Shown here: piece after piece, positions 11,161 to 22,102 of the stretch
Numbering within the stretch: position 1 is the first letter of the stretch
Layout: the number at the start of each line of letters is the position of its first letter
Assembly: GCF_902686445.1 (NCBI RefSeq)
Contig: NC_062224.1
Coordinates: 22,547,123 to 22,611,122 of the forward strand
Source of the DNA: Sciurus carolinensis
Taxonomy: Eukaryota; Chordata; Mammalia; Rodentia; Sciuridae
DNA length: 64,000 nucleotides
Direction of reading: 5' to 3'
The notes under the pieces: generated by a model
Seen by the model: the letters and a program-made list of their open reading frames with translations, nothing else
What the model was told of the DNA's origin: nothing
Database searches by the model: none
Made by a program: the position numbers and the translations under genes

Positions 11161-12370
11161 GAATGTATGCCTGCCTCAATGTTCTCTGACTTCTATCAAC
11201 CTCTTTTTTCTTTTTTCTCTGGGCATTTTCTCTGTCAACTTCTACCTTCGTGATATGAAATATTTTCCTCTCTTTTCTCCCCCAATTTTTCATTGTTTTA
11301 CTTTCTCCCGCAAAATGTGACTAATTTCTTTAAGTGGCCATATTTCTTAACTCAAATATATGTTGCTTGTAGACAGGTGAATTAAGTTGAACCTTTCTGT
11401 TTTTCTCCTAAAAAGCAAATAATTAAATTTGCATGTTGCTTCTTCCTCTTTCCAAGTGTCAGGAATTACTGCTCCAAAATTTGGAGTCTAGCTGAAACAA
11501 TCTCCACAGAGATTTGCAGTAATCCTCCTGGAAGAGTCAAGTTGTTCTTAATATCGTTTCATAAGACTTCCTAACCTGCACTGTTCTAAATTTGCTCACA
11601 CTGCTAAACTTCTGTTGTAACCCTATAAATCTCCCTGTGGTAAAGGATTTGTCACTCATTAAAATAGTCTCTGTTTAGACATTTTTCTTTTGGTGTGCTC
11701 TTTATTACTTTTAAAAATCTGAATATGATCTCTCCTTCTTATTTCAGACACTCAATGCGGCTCCAGAGCTTAGCTTAGAAAACAAAAGAACATGAGGATA
11801 GGAAAACCAACCATCTTAAAATAGAGAGTGGAAAATAGTAACTTCTCTTTTTCTGTGGGGCTTTGTTTTTGACTGTGCTTTTTCTCTTCCTTTTCCTTTT
11901 TCTTTTTCGCAAAAAGAGATTTTTCTCTATCTCTGGCTAAGTGAGGTCAGAGACTCAAAAATACCACACTGTGTCATTTACGTGGACATCTTCTCAGAAG
12001 GGGATTGACTTGGGGAAGAGTTGGAACAGTTACAAATGACTCAGAGATAAACGATGAGTCAATATGTGTTGCTAAAACTGTGTTTAAGTTCATATCAACC
12101 TTTGGGATATTGAACTTCTTTGCATCTTGGCAACCATGAGCATATATTGATTAGTTAATGGATTTCTGCTGAGAATGATAATGAAGACAAGGGCAGAATA
12201 TTCTTAGTATGGTCAAATTCTATCAGGCATTATTTCATACTTGAAAAAATATTAGACTGAGGAAGCAATGGTTAAAACCTTTACGGAAGACCTTTTAAGG
12301 AGAAAGGGACTCTCCCTTGGATCTAGTCACACAATAATAAACAAAGACCAGATGACTTATTTAAAAAAAA
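11161..12370. other. unassigned sequence, possible degraded LTR at 11440-11760
   Basis: A stretch with 'ccctataaatctccctg' followed by 'cactcattaaaatagtctctg' has the look of a retroviral LTR promoter and polyA region, but no edges could be fixed. The remainder holds no recognised feature. Confidence 0.25.
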
Positions 12371-12561
12371 CTGGTGCTGAATGCTTATAATCCCAGCAAC
12401 TTGGAAGTCTGAGGCAGGAGAATCGCAAGTTCAAGTTCAGTCTCAGCAATTTATTTGAGACCCTGTCACAACACGAAAATAAGAATGGCTAGGGAAGTAG
12501 CTCAGTGGTAGAGTGCCCCTGGGTTTGATCCCCAGAACTACAAAATAAATAAGTAAGTAAA
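12371..12561 (+). mobile_element. B1-dID SINE
   Basis: B1 half (gcttataatcccagcaac, tctgaggcaggagaatcgc) shortened at its end, linker (acaacacgaaaataag), ID half (tagggaagtagctcagtgg...gggtttgatccccag) and an (aaat/aagt)n tail. Confidence 0.88.
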
Positions 12562-12683
12562 TATTGAGGAGGGAAGCCCATCTTTTCTCATGCTGCTACT
12601 TGGGAAATTACCTAATTATCTTCAGCTCAGGATACATCATTTTTAACAGAACACTTTTGGATAAAACTGTATAATAATGACTA

Positions 12684-12868
12684 ATAACTTATATATTATG
12701 ATATATAATATATTATATAACATATATAATATATAATGCACATACTATATATTATAGACTCATATTACATATAATATACCTTATATAATGTATATTACAT
12801 ATACATATGATATATACTATATTGTATATAATATATGATTATATATAATATATAATTAATATAATAAT
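12684..12868. repeat. TA-rich imperfect palindromic tract
   Basis: About 185 bp made almost only of ta/at steps with occasional c or g (for example tatataatatattatataa, acatatataatatataatg). Many short self-complementary segments lie close together. Confidence 0.9.
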
Positions 12869-12871
12869 CAT

Positions 12872-13045
12872 GCACTTTTCTAGGAACTTTACATGTTTTT
12901 GCTCAGGTCAACCTCAAAATCATTTTATGAAGTAAAATGAAATCATTTGTTTATGACTAATACTATCATCATTTTACAGATCAGGAAACTGAGGCACAGA
13001 GAACATAGTAAATGGCGAGGCAGGAACTCATACCTAAGGAATGTC
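12872..13045 (-). mobile_element. MIR SINE
   Basis: Antisense MIR with a well-kept core: ttctaggaactttacatg, 'atcattttacagatcaggaaactgaggc', 'gtaaatggcgaggcagg'. Two overlapping 60-codon frames here are artefacts. Confidence 0.88.
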
Positions 13046-13586
13046 AAGAAGACATTCTCTTTTTGGCTCTGCTCTTCTGTCTTCTCTAGGTCCAAGGTCT
13101 TTTCTAGGAAGAAAGTAAATTCCATTCAGTCTCATTAATAGATCTTCGCAAGAAGACGGGTCTAATTAGTGTTGACTCCAGAACTCTTTTGGTGCTTTTT
13201 CTGAGTGAAATTTCTAGGACCAATGTGAAAACCTTGTAGTACTGAAAGGAGAGTGTGTTATCCATAAAGGTTTTATTTATCTAGTTGAGATGGATCAACC
13301 ACTAATTGCTTGGGCATCTAAGTGGCTGTGAGGAATAGAAAATGGGTTCTTAATACGTGAAGTGTCTTAAAGAATGAGTTTGTGTTCCTGACTGGAGTTT
13401 TGCATCCAGAACCATCCTAAGAAATATCATAAGGACTTAAGCATCTATGAACTTAGATCACTTGACTCCAGGTACAGAAGCAATACCACATAATTCAGAT
13501 GTGTTTCACAACTTTAAAAGTGTTTACTGTGTTTCTCCTCATTTATAACTGCTAACTAAGAACTTTATATAGTTAAGACATTTAAA
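13046..13586. other. unassigned sequence
   Basis: Mixed composition with no repeat or coding support. Confidence 0.35.
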
Positions 13587-13595
13587 AACTATGGG

Positions 13596-13694
13596 TGGGG
13601 CTGGGGATATAGCTCAGTTGGTAGAGTGCTGGCCTTGTAAGCACAAGGCCCTGGGTTCAATCCCCAGCACCGCAAAAAAAAAAAAAAAAAAAAC
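13596..13694 (+). mobile_element. ID SINE with exact target-site duplication
   Basis: Near-consensus ID head (A box tagctcagttgg, B box gggttcaatcccc) and a poly-A tail. The 9-bp repeat aactatggg flanks it at 13587-13595 and 13695-13703. Little divergence suggests a young insertion. Confidence 0.95.
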
Positions 13695-13703
13695 AACTAT
13701 GGG

Positions 13704-16100
13704 CAATCCATAATAGATCTGAGACTAGAGGTTCTGGGTGTCACACTCTCTGTAGTGCTAGGTTTTGTGACACTTTAACATTGGTTCTTATCAGGACTCC
13801 AATGGAGATTTAGAGCTATTTTTAATATTTTAAAAGATGATTAAAGTCATCATTTCATAAGGTTACCCAAACTAGTTAAATACCAATTTCTTTGCTTTTA
13901 TTGGACTCTCTCAAGAGTGTGGTTATCACACTGGTAATTCTAGAAAGGGACTATTTCAGCCATCTTTTTGGAAGCGTGCTCAGGACATGCCTGGTACATG
14001 GTAGGAAGCAAACAGTTATTTACTGCAGTGACTACATGTCAAAAAAAAAAAAAAAAAAAACAACTCTCATTGGCTGCCAATGACATCATAGAGATTCCTG
14101 GGATTTATTAGATGGACCAGATGGTTACCAGAGTGTTATGACATGCTAGAGTTTTAACAACCCAAGTTTTCGCAACCTAACACATAATTAGCATTATTCG
14201 TAAGTACAGAGCGACTTAAATTTCAGTGAGCATTAATGGCAGGGAACAGTCTTAAATGTCTGTGTATTACTTGTGTTCTCACTTGTTGTTAGCAACTAAC
14301 ATTTTTTGCTAACTAGCATTACGACCACAGCACTGATATGTGTGGTTTTTATATTCTTTGAATTTTGGTAATTCTTTTTACCTGAGAAATAGATGGTTTG
14401 ATTTTGCAAGAGGAAAAAAAAAAAAAAAAAAGATAACACAATGGAAACAAATGCAGTCTCTCCATATCATTTTGACCAGACTGCAATCAGCTAAGAGAGA
14501 CAGTAAGAGGAATTTCCACCAGATGTGGAAAAGAAACTTTTCAAGATGAAAGATGATAAAAAAGATCTTGGTGTAGTACAGACATATATCAAATCTCTAT
14601 ATACAGTACATAGTACAGCACACCCTTCCCCCATCTCCCATCACATCCTCGAGCTACAAACTTGAATCCAGCTCCGTCCAGGTCTCCTAGATCCAGTCAC
14701 AACTAATCAAGAGAAACTTTATTTCCTGGTGATTATTAAGGTAGGGTGAGGGGCCCTAAGACTTGGAAAAAGGTGATTGGCTGATCGGCAAGGCAGGACT
14801 CCAGTATTCTGACCTGCTTTCATTAAATACCCTCAAAATTCCTTTCTTAACCATATAATATACTTTGCACTTCTCTTTAAGTTCTTAAATACTAAAATAT
14901 TGAGCCTTAGCTTTCAAACCAGGAGGTGGCATACATGTGGATTCATTTCCTTTTTTATATTTGTATTTTACTAAGTTTCCAAGTATTAAAATATGTAAAT
15001 ATTGCTTTTAAAAAATAACGGGATAGGGGAGGGAGCAATAAGCAAACATCTTCACGGCAGTCTGGGGAAACAGCTGAAACACAAACTCAGAAGGTCAAGA
15101 TCGTCTTTACCACTAAGATTAGCATTATGGTAGATTAAGTACAGTTTACAAAGTGCATTAGTAGCTCTGAGAGGTGTGTAGTTAAATTACTACCTAAAGG
15201 CCTGCTTCTGGGTATATACGAGGTATGAGGAAATCAAGGCGCATATGAATTTCCCATATATATTCATTCACTCAGCAAATATTGAACATCTACCACACTC
15301 CAGATAAAGGTGAGGTACTTTGAATATAATAGAGAACAGTATGGGCCTGGTCTCTGTCCTCTGGAAGTTTATCTAGTTCTAATAGAAAAGATGGGAAGAA
15401 AAGTAAATAGAAAAACAATAATCGAAACATTGAGTAAAAACTAAGAAGAGGTCAGTTCCCTCCAAAGACCACCAGGACGACTATCGCTGAATAAGAGGTC
15501 ATTGCTTGTTGCATCCAGAAGACATGTCATGTGTAATTGAGGGGTGTCTTAGGAAGAGGGTGTTGGAAGAAGTTGGTTGGGTGATTTGGGGGACAGGGTG
15601 AGGGGTCTCTTCTAAATTGGATGCTGTCAGAAAGTGGAGGCCATCCTACCAGAGAATGAAGAAGCCCCACACTCTGTCAGTCAGAGAGGGGAGAGTTTGG
15701 TATTGAGTGGGGTCACATGGTATCCTTGTTTTTGTCTGTGCTTGAACCAAATTATGAAGTGAATTTTCTTTGCCTCATTTTGTCATGGTCTCAGAGTAAC
15801 CTTGTCTGAGTTTGATATTTGGTGAGATTATTTATGTCAAAGAATAGAAAAAGGGACCCAGCTGTAAATGCCAGGCCAGCTTTTGAAAGTCAGTAGCTCC
15901 TATTCCCCCACCCTCTTTCTCAAGGGAAATAAATAAAAGAACCTTGACAAGAAACAACAGGAGAAAAATTTAAATTCTTTGAGGGTGCTCAGGAATTGCT
16001 ACTATCTTTCCCAGAATTTTTTCCTGAGAAATCTGTAGAAGGGCCTCTGAAAAGACACACTAGTCAATGATGAATTTGGGTACGTGGTCATTCTATGAAA

Positions 16101-16103
<3 letters not shown>
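13704..16103. other. long unassigned interval with poly-A tracts
   Basis: About 2.4 kb. It holds A runs at 14041-14060 and 14413-14430 without clear SINE heads, and a short motif at about 15260-15420 (cattcactcagcaaatattg, then 'gagaacagtatgggcctggtctctgtcct') that recalls an ancient LINE-derived repeat. No exon or RNA gene recognised. Confidence 0.35.

Positions 16104-16151
<48 letters not shown>
16104..16151. repeat. (TG)24 microsatellite
   Basis: An uninterrupted TG tract of about 48 bp, long enough to be polymorphic. It creates valine/cysteine and histidine/threonine pseudo-frames on the two strands. Confidence 0.98.
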
Positions 16152-16152
<1 letters not shown>

Positions 16153-17079
16153 GGTACTGCGGGACATGGATGAGGTGATTTTAATACGGTCCTCCTCACT
16201 AATCAGCTCCATGGACCCTGACAAGACAACACAGGCAGGTTCAGAAACCAAGCATTCTCCCCAGGTACCTAACCAAAAAGCAGTCCTATTTGCCTATTTA
16301 TAGCAAACAGTAACACCGGCCTCACGCTCCAAGTAAAGAGGCAAATGCCAGTGGTGTGAGTCTAGGTGAGGCCTGTCCCGGTATTGGCAGGAGCTTAGAT
16401 AATGGATTTGAAAACAGTCAGCAACAAAATGAAATGGGTCTCATTTCTTCAATGCCCTCACCCTACCTAAACGCACTGTTCTCTCAGTCTGCTATTTTTA
16501 TCAGAAAGAAACTATATTAGGAAGATGTTTGTGTGCCATGGATACTGCCTTGAGCGCCATGGCAACCACTTGCTCTTCATCAAGCATTTCGTGTCATGAG
16601 TATACATTTAGAAATTCTTTACATGATGTTTACAGTGATGGCTATGTTTCACCAATAACTTGAGGCCTGGAATTCTTGCTCCGAGATCCACAAAGTCAAA
16701 CTTCAGTGACAGCAGGATGTGGGGTCAGGAGTTGACTATGCTCATGAAGAAAGCTTTGTTTCTTTCACCGACAGTGGGAGGCTCATGCCTTTTCTCTGGT
16801 GGGCAGGTACAGTGAACACTGCCACCACCCAAGCACAGAGGTCAACGGGAGAACAACTGACCTGAGTTAGAAGCCTGCTCTCATTTCCTGACTCTGTTAC
16901 AAAGCATGCAGTAAAGAGCGTGGGACTCAGTGGGCCCCTGTATGGACAATGAAGAAGCTGGTTGAGAGCTCTCAAAGGTCCATCCAGCTATGTTTCTGTG
17001 ACCAAGGCTTCCCCTTCATGAGACCTTGTTCTGGAGAGTCCTTCCTTCCTACTTTTTTTTTTTTTTTTTATAGCTAGAG
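16152..17079. other. unassigned sequence
   Basis: A 77-codon minus frame (16742-16975) has no recognised match. A T run lies at 17053-17069. Nothing else assigned. Confidence 0.35.
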
Positions 17080-17300
17080 CAGCTCGGTTAAGGCTTGAAG
17101 CTTGGAATGAAAGCAAACTTGGCGTCAAACCCTTGTTCTGACCACTTACTTACTATGTGTCCTTGGAAAGGTTCGTTGTTTGTGAAATGGATCTTATAAT
17201 AGTAACCACCTCATAGGACTGTTGGAAGGATTGACATGAGTCTAATATTAGTATCTACCTCATGTGTTACGTTGATTATATGAGACAATGGACATAAAAC
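17080..17300 (+). mobile_element. MIR SINE
   Basis: Sense MIR: gaccacttacttactatgtg, 'gtccttggaaagg', 'gtgaaatggatcttataatag', 'acctcataggactgttggaagg'. The spacing fits a near full-length but diverged MIR. Confidence 0.78.
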
Positions 17301-17309
17301 TTGTCTACT

Positions 17310-17451
17310 GTCAGGCGAGGTGGTGCACTCCTGTAATCCCAATGACTCGGGACTGAGGCAGGAGGATGGCAAGTTCAAAGTCAGCTTCAGCAATGGCAAG
17401 GTGCTAAGCAACTCAATGAGACTCTGTCTCTAAATAAAATACAAAAATAGG
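17310..17451 (+). mobile_element. B1-dID SINE, left part (split by LINE-1)
   Basis: B1 monomer (tgcactcctgtaatcccaat...caatggcaaggtgctaagc) and linker (ctctaaataaaatac). The element stops in the linker where a young L1 begins at 17452 and resumes at 18288. Confidence 0.88.
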
Positions 17452-18278
17452 ACAGAAGAAGATCTACAAGTGATCAACATGTATATGAAAAAATGTTCAA
17501 CATTTCTAGTAATAAGAGAAATGCAAATCAAAACTACCCTAAGATTGCATCTCACCCCAATTAGAATGGCTATTAACAAGAATACAAGCAACAATGGGTG
17601 TTGGCAAGGATGTGGGGGAAAAGGTACACTCATACATTGCTGGAGGGGTTGCAAATTAGTGCAGCCACTCTGGAAACCAGTGTGGAGATTCCTTAGAAAA
17701 CTTGGAATGGAATTACCATTTGACCCAGCTATCCCACTCCTTGGCCTATACCCAAAGGACTTAAAATCAGTATATTACAAAGATGCAGCCACATCAATGT
17801 TCATAGCTGCTCAATTCACAAAAGCTAGATGTGGAACCAACCTAGATGCCCTTCAATTGATGAATGGATAAAGAAACTGTGGTATAGCTACACAATGGAA
17901 TATTACTCAGTCATAAAGAAGAATAAAATTATGGCATTTGTAGGTAAATGGATGGAGTTGGAGAATATCGTCTAAGTGAGATAAGACAACCCCAAAAAAA
18001 CCAAAGGTCGAATGATCTCTCTGATAAGTGGATGATGATACATAATGGGGGTGGGAGGGAGGCAAGAATGGAGGAAGGATGGATTGTATAGAGGAAAAGA
18101 GGGGTGAGGAGGAGGTGGGGGGAAGGAAAAATAACAGAATGAGACAAATATCATTACCTATGTACAGGTATGATTACACAAATGGTGCGACTCTACTTTG
18201 TGTACAACCAGCGAAACAACAGTTGTACCTCATTTGTGTACAACAAATCAAAATAAATAAACTTAAAAAACGGGAAAA
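17452..18278 (+). mobile_element. 5'-truncated young LINE-1 inserted in a B1-dID linker
   Basis: Starts in ORF2 (cagaagaagatctacaagtg), runs through the ORF2 C terminus (see 17470-17871) and a G-rich 3' UTR (ataatgggggtgggaggg..., 'tttgtgtacaac...aaataaataaac'), and ends in an A-rich tail. The target duplication aaaaatagg lies at 17443-17451 and 18279-18287. The target is the linker of the B1-dID at 17310. Confidence 0.9.
17470..17871 (+). pseudogene. LINE-1 ORF2 C-terminal remnant, frameshifted
   Basis: This encodes the C-terminal end of the L1 endonuclease/reverse transcriptase protein. Only the part after the polymerase domain is present. The cysteine-rich motif CX3CX7HX4C is visible at residues 44, 48, 56 and 61 of this frame, followed by the family hallmarks [12 protein letters not shown] and SMFIAAQFT. 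Compared with the copy at 48361-49382, a one-base loss near 17826 (gctagatgtgg) shifts the frame, so the conserved 'NQPRCPS' segment falls out of frame and the frame ends early. A second small deletion near 17970 (gagaatatcgtctaagtg) removes more bases downstream. It cannot encode a working protein. The 3' UTR follows directly. Confidence 0.9.
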
Positions 18279-18397
18279 AAAAATAGGGCTGGGGATGTGG
18301 CTCAGTGGTTGAGTGCCCCTGAGTTCAACCCTAGTACCCCTCAACAAAAAAGGGCTGGGTTGTAACTTAATGGTAGAACACCCCTGGGTTCAAAAAA
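18279..18397 (+). mobile_element. B1-dID right part with a second ID-like monomer
   Basis: After the L1 the SINE resumes with its ID half (18286-18343: gggctggggatgtggctcag...). A second, shorter ID-like monomer follows at 18352-18393 (gggctgggttgtaacttaatgg...cccctgggttc), separated by an A tract. The whole SINE would therefore be B1-ID-ID. Confidence 0.75.
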
Positions 18398-18689
18398 GGA
18401 AAAAAGAAGAAAAAAAAAAATCATGATTACTTCTGATTCCTCTGTATTTAGCTTAAGAAGTCAATTTTTAAATGTACTATGGACATATTTTTTCAGTCAT
18501 AAAATAATAAGTAACAATTAAAATTTCAAACATCATAGAAATGTTTCCTAAGTGATAGTCCCTCAGAGTCCCAATGGAAGAAAGAAGCTCTATTAATATA
18601 GCATATGTCCTTTAAATTTTTTCTGTGCATATACAAATTTCATTAGGACAAAGAGATTAATTGGCTTTAAATTAACAATAAATGCTAAG

Positions 18690-19080
18690 GAGAGGAAAAT
18701 TTGCACACTGTATGATTCAAAGTATCTGAAAAGGCAAAACTATAGAGACAGTAAAAAGATCAATATTTGCCTGGGGTTTGGGGAAGGGAAGGGAGGTAGG
18801 GATAAATTGGTGAAGCATTGATTTTTTTTTAGGACAGTGAAACTATTGTGTATGATATTGTAATGAGGGATACGTGTCATTACACATTTGTCAAAACCCA
18901 TAGAATGTACAACATAAACAATGCACCCTAATGTAATTAGTGGAATTCAGTTAATAATAATGTACAGTATCATTACTGACTCACAGTTCAACAAATGTAC
19001 CATACGAATGCAAGATATTAATAACAGGGAACTACGAGGGGGATAGAGGGTTTAAGGAAACCCTGTACTTTCTGCTAAAC
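18690..19080 (+). mobile_element. old LINE-1 (L1M/L1ME-type) 3' fossil
   Basis: aaggcaaaactatagagac, 'ttgcctggggtttggg', 'acatttgtcaaaacccatag', 'aatgtacaacataaac' follow the order of the ancient L1M 3' segment. It seems to continue past the antisense ID insertion with 'tttaaaactaaaactgg'. Confidence 0.65.
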
Positions 19081-19091
19081 TTTTCTTTTTC

Positions 19092-19180
19092 TTTTTTTTT
19101 TTTGGTGGTGCTGGGGATTGAACCCAGGACCTTGTGCATGCTAGGCAAGCACTCTACCAACTGAGCTATAACCCCAGCCC
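19092..19180 (-). mobile_element. ID SINE in an old LINE-1
   Basis: Antisense ID with intact boxes (reverse complement of ggattgaacccaggacc and of caactgagctataacc). The flanks taaacttttcttt (left) and taaatttttcttt (right) are an imperfect target-site pair. Confidence 0.92.
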
Positions 19181-19204
19181 TAAATTTTTCTTTAAAACTA
19201 AAAC

Positions 19205-19969
19205 TGGCCAAGAAAATAAGTCTGTATTTTTAAAAAAATACTAAGGTGAGATGTTTAGGTTGTTAGGAAATTTCTGTTCCTTACAGTCATCCAAGAATCC
19301 AGGTCCCTTCCAAGTCGTTGATCTGCCATCTCCAGGTATTATCATTGTCCCCATCATTAGAGAAGTTTCGCCATCAAGTTCTGGTTTCAGTTGGAGGGAA
19401 GGGAGAGGATAAAATGGAGGAGGTAACCTCATAGTCCATGGATCTAGACCTACATATGACTGAGCAATATTCTAGTTTAAGAATTCAGTCACTTGACCTA
19501 ACTACAAGCAAGGCTGAGAAGAAGCCAGGAAGATGGCAAGAACAGGTTATGGTGACTGGCCAGTCTCACACACATGTACACACACATTCATATGATATAT
19601 ATTTTCTTCTATATTCTGTATGTGTATATGTATATACAGATATATATATATATACATATAACTATAAATTAAATTTTCAATTGCAAAATAGGGGCATACT
19701 ATTTCACAAAATACTTTTTCAAATTTGCAATTTATTTTGTACATATTCACGTAACATACAGTTAATTAATTCTTTATGACAGTTATTGGTGACTCTATTT
19801 GCAGATTTGCCATAAGGTATTAATCTATCCCTGATCACGAACATCTCCAGACCAGTCCATATTCTTTAATTGCATGCTTTCATAGTGGCCTGTACTTCTT
19901 CGTTGAAAATAAATAATATTTAATTAAATTATTAGAATAATTTGTCATTGACTCTGTGTGTATGTGTGT
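19205..19969. other. unassigned sequence with a (TA)n patch
   Basis: A TA/TG-rich patch at about 19605-19660 creates the tyrosine-rich frames on both strands. No gene or repeat family recognised elsewhere. Confidence 0.35.
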
Positions 19970-20099
19970 TGTTTTGTTTTTTGAAACAGGGTCTTGCTAT
20001 GTTGCCTAGGCCGGTCTTGAACTTCTGGGCTCAAGCGATCCTCCTTCCTCAGCCTCCCAGGTAGCTGGGATTAGAGGTGCACACCACCATGCCTAGCTT
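19970..20099 (-). mobile_element. 7SL-derived monomeric SINE (proto-B1-like)
   Basis: Antisense: agggtcttgctatgttgcc, 'gggctcaagcgatcctcc', 'tcagcctcccaggtagctgg'. Unlike the B1-dIDs it has no ID half and retains Alu/FLAM-like words, pointing to an old B1 progenitor (PB1 type). Confidence 0.8.
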
Positions 20100-20219
20100 A
20101 TTGATTTCATTTGTAATTTTAGATTAAATGTGCAATAAATTAATGAGTTGTGTAATTTGTCATTTGATGTCTGTGTTTCCTGCTGAGATACAGACTTGGT
20201 GAGAGTCTTCCATCAAAGT

Positions 20220-20325
20220 TAGATCTGTCCCAATCTTGTTCACCACTATGTCCCCAGAGTCTAGTGCTGCAACTACCATGTAGTAGTACTCTATGAGTTA
20301 GTCGGTTGAATGTTGAGTGTATGAA
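20220..20325 (+). mobile_element. LINE-2 3'-end fossil
   Basis: tcttgttcaccactatgtcc, 'ccagagtctagtgctgc', 'catgtagtagtactctatgag', 'gttgaatg' fit the terminal L2 segment (valued-at-end '...gcacatagtaggcactcaataaatatttgttgaatg'). Confidence 0.6.
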
Positions 20326-20482
20326 TCACTAAACATCAAAAATATCATAAAAGAGCCTATTTTCCAAATTTTAAAAAAAGTGTAGATTTTTTTTTCAAAC
20401 AAAAATACCTAAGACCAAAAAACAATTATTTAAAAACTCGCTTTAATACACCTCTATAATTATAAGGAAATAACAAATGTTA

Positions 20483-20577
20483 GGAGCTGGGGTGCAGTTC
20501 AGTGGTACAATATTTGCCTCCCATGTGCAAGGTCTTGGGTTCAATCCCCCAGAACTGCAAAAAAAAAAAAAAAAAAA
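20483..20577 (+). mobile_element. ID SINE, diverged
   Basis: gagctggggtgcagttcagtgg, then gggttcaatcccccagaac and a poly-A tail. The A box has changed (cagttcagtgg), so promoter function is doubtful. Confidence 0.85.
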
Positions 20578-20761
20578 GTTCTTTGGGGGAGAGTTGAAAA
20601 TGTAACATAAGTCCACTTTAAATGAAAGATTCAGGCCTATTGGGCTTTACTTTGTAACTTTTCAAAAATTATTTGATCTTCATTGTAGTTCAACTATGTA
20701 TGGTTTTGTGTATATGGCATACTATTTCAGTTACTCTATTTTTTTCTCAAGAAAACAAGAT

Positions 20762-20830
20762 TGAGGTTAGGAGCAAAGCTCAGTGATATACTTAGTGTTG
20801 TGAGATTTTTGGGTTCAGCACCAGCCTGTG

Positions 20831-20863
<33 letters not shown>
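20762..20863 (+). mobile_element. decayed ID SINE ending in (CA)n
   Basis: tgaggttaggagcaaagctc, 'tttgggttcagcaccagcc' is a degraded ID head. Its 3' tail is now a CA repeat (20831-20863), a common fate of SINE tails. Confidence 0.6.
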
Positions 20864-21114
20864 CTAAGACTAAACAGTAAATGTTTTAAACTGGTTTTGG
20901 AATACAAAGTAATACAGAAAAGGGCACAGGCTGCAAGTCTTTGGTTCAATGAATTTCCGTAGACTCGATGTACCTACATAACCAGACTCAGATCAAGAAA
21001 CTATACAACATCAGTACCTCAGAACTCCCAGGCCCACTGGCTAAATTGTCAATTATGAAGTTATTTGTTTCAGTTGTATCAGCAAATTGATCTTTGGTGA
21101 TAGTATTGATGTGC

Positions 21115-21211
21115 TTTTTATTTATTTATTTATTTATTTGGTGCTGGGAATTGAATCCAGGGTTCTCTGCTTGCTACGCATATACTCCACTACCCCTGAA
21201 CTGCCCCCCTA
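21115..21211 (-). mobile_element. decayed ID SINE with (TTTA)n tail
   Basis: A tttattta repeat (the complement of an aaat tail) precedes ggtgctgggaattgaatcc and a decayed A-box region ending ctgccccccta. Confidence 0.75.
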
Positions 21212-22102
21212 GTCATAATATACATCTCATATGAATGTATTTAAGCCACATTTGTATATATCCATATGTATTATGGCACAGGGTCCATACTGGAGCTTTC
21301 CTCCTAAATTTCCTTCACTATTATGTATTTTAAAGACAGGTCAATAGAGATAAATAGAAGATCCCTCACGTCATGGATAGCTAAAATTAAAATCACTGAT
21401 TACCCTGCACATTCTTTGAGGTTTTTAGATAGTGCCAAAAGCCAGCCATGCAAGTCACCAAAACAGCTGAGGACTCTGTGTAACAAGTCAGTGACGAAGA
21501 TGATCCAGGACCACAGGCTATTATTAGGATGAGAATGTGCTAGATGTGTAAACAGACGATTAAATAATCACCTTGGACGATGAAGGAGAATAGGAAAACT
21601 GATATGAGTGGCTGGCACTTTAGCTCTCCAAACTGTACTAGTCACAGTCCAAATCAAGCGTCAGTCCTTGTTCATGTTGCTCTGGGGTTTGGACTCCACC
21701 GTTGGCTTCCTGGGCAGAGTCAAGCTGCCAGTGGCTGTGTGTCTACGAGTGAACTCAGTTCACTGCTCTTCATAAAGTACTCCCTGAGGAAGAAAGGAAG
21801 AAATGCAGGTAACTCCCAGGAAAGTTCCAGAGACTTTGGTAAGCACACACCCTTCTTTTTCTCAGATATTTTGTCACGTTTTACTTTGACTTCAAATGTG
21901 ATTGCTATATTATTAGGTTTTTTTTAAAAAGTGTCAGAAATGACACAGCACTTTCATGATTTCGTTTGGGTGATAATTAACATTTCACATTTGAAGGCCC
22001 GAGTCTGAAAGACAAGCATCTGTCAGCAGTATAAATGGAATCAAAAGCAGATGCTAACGCAACTCTCCAGGGAAACAAAAAAATCAAGCACATAACAAAT
22101 CT
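21212..22102. other. unassigned sequence
   Basis: Two open frames of 69 and 115 codons (21323-21532, 21580-21927, +) have no recognised domain. No repeats assigned, so this is one of the repeat-poor intervals. Confidence 0.35.

Noticed and set aside
16067..16303. Frame through the TG repeat that looks like a membrane protein (valine/cysteine run)
   Set aside because: It is an artefact of translating a dinucleotide repeat.
17430..17654. Antisense frame of 74 codons over the young L1 (similar at 48743-49003)
   Set aside because: Both are reverse-strand shadows of L1 ORF2 and resemble each other only because the L1s are homologous.
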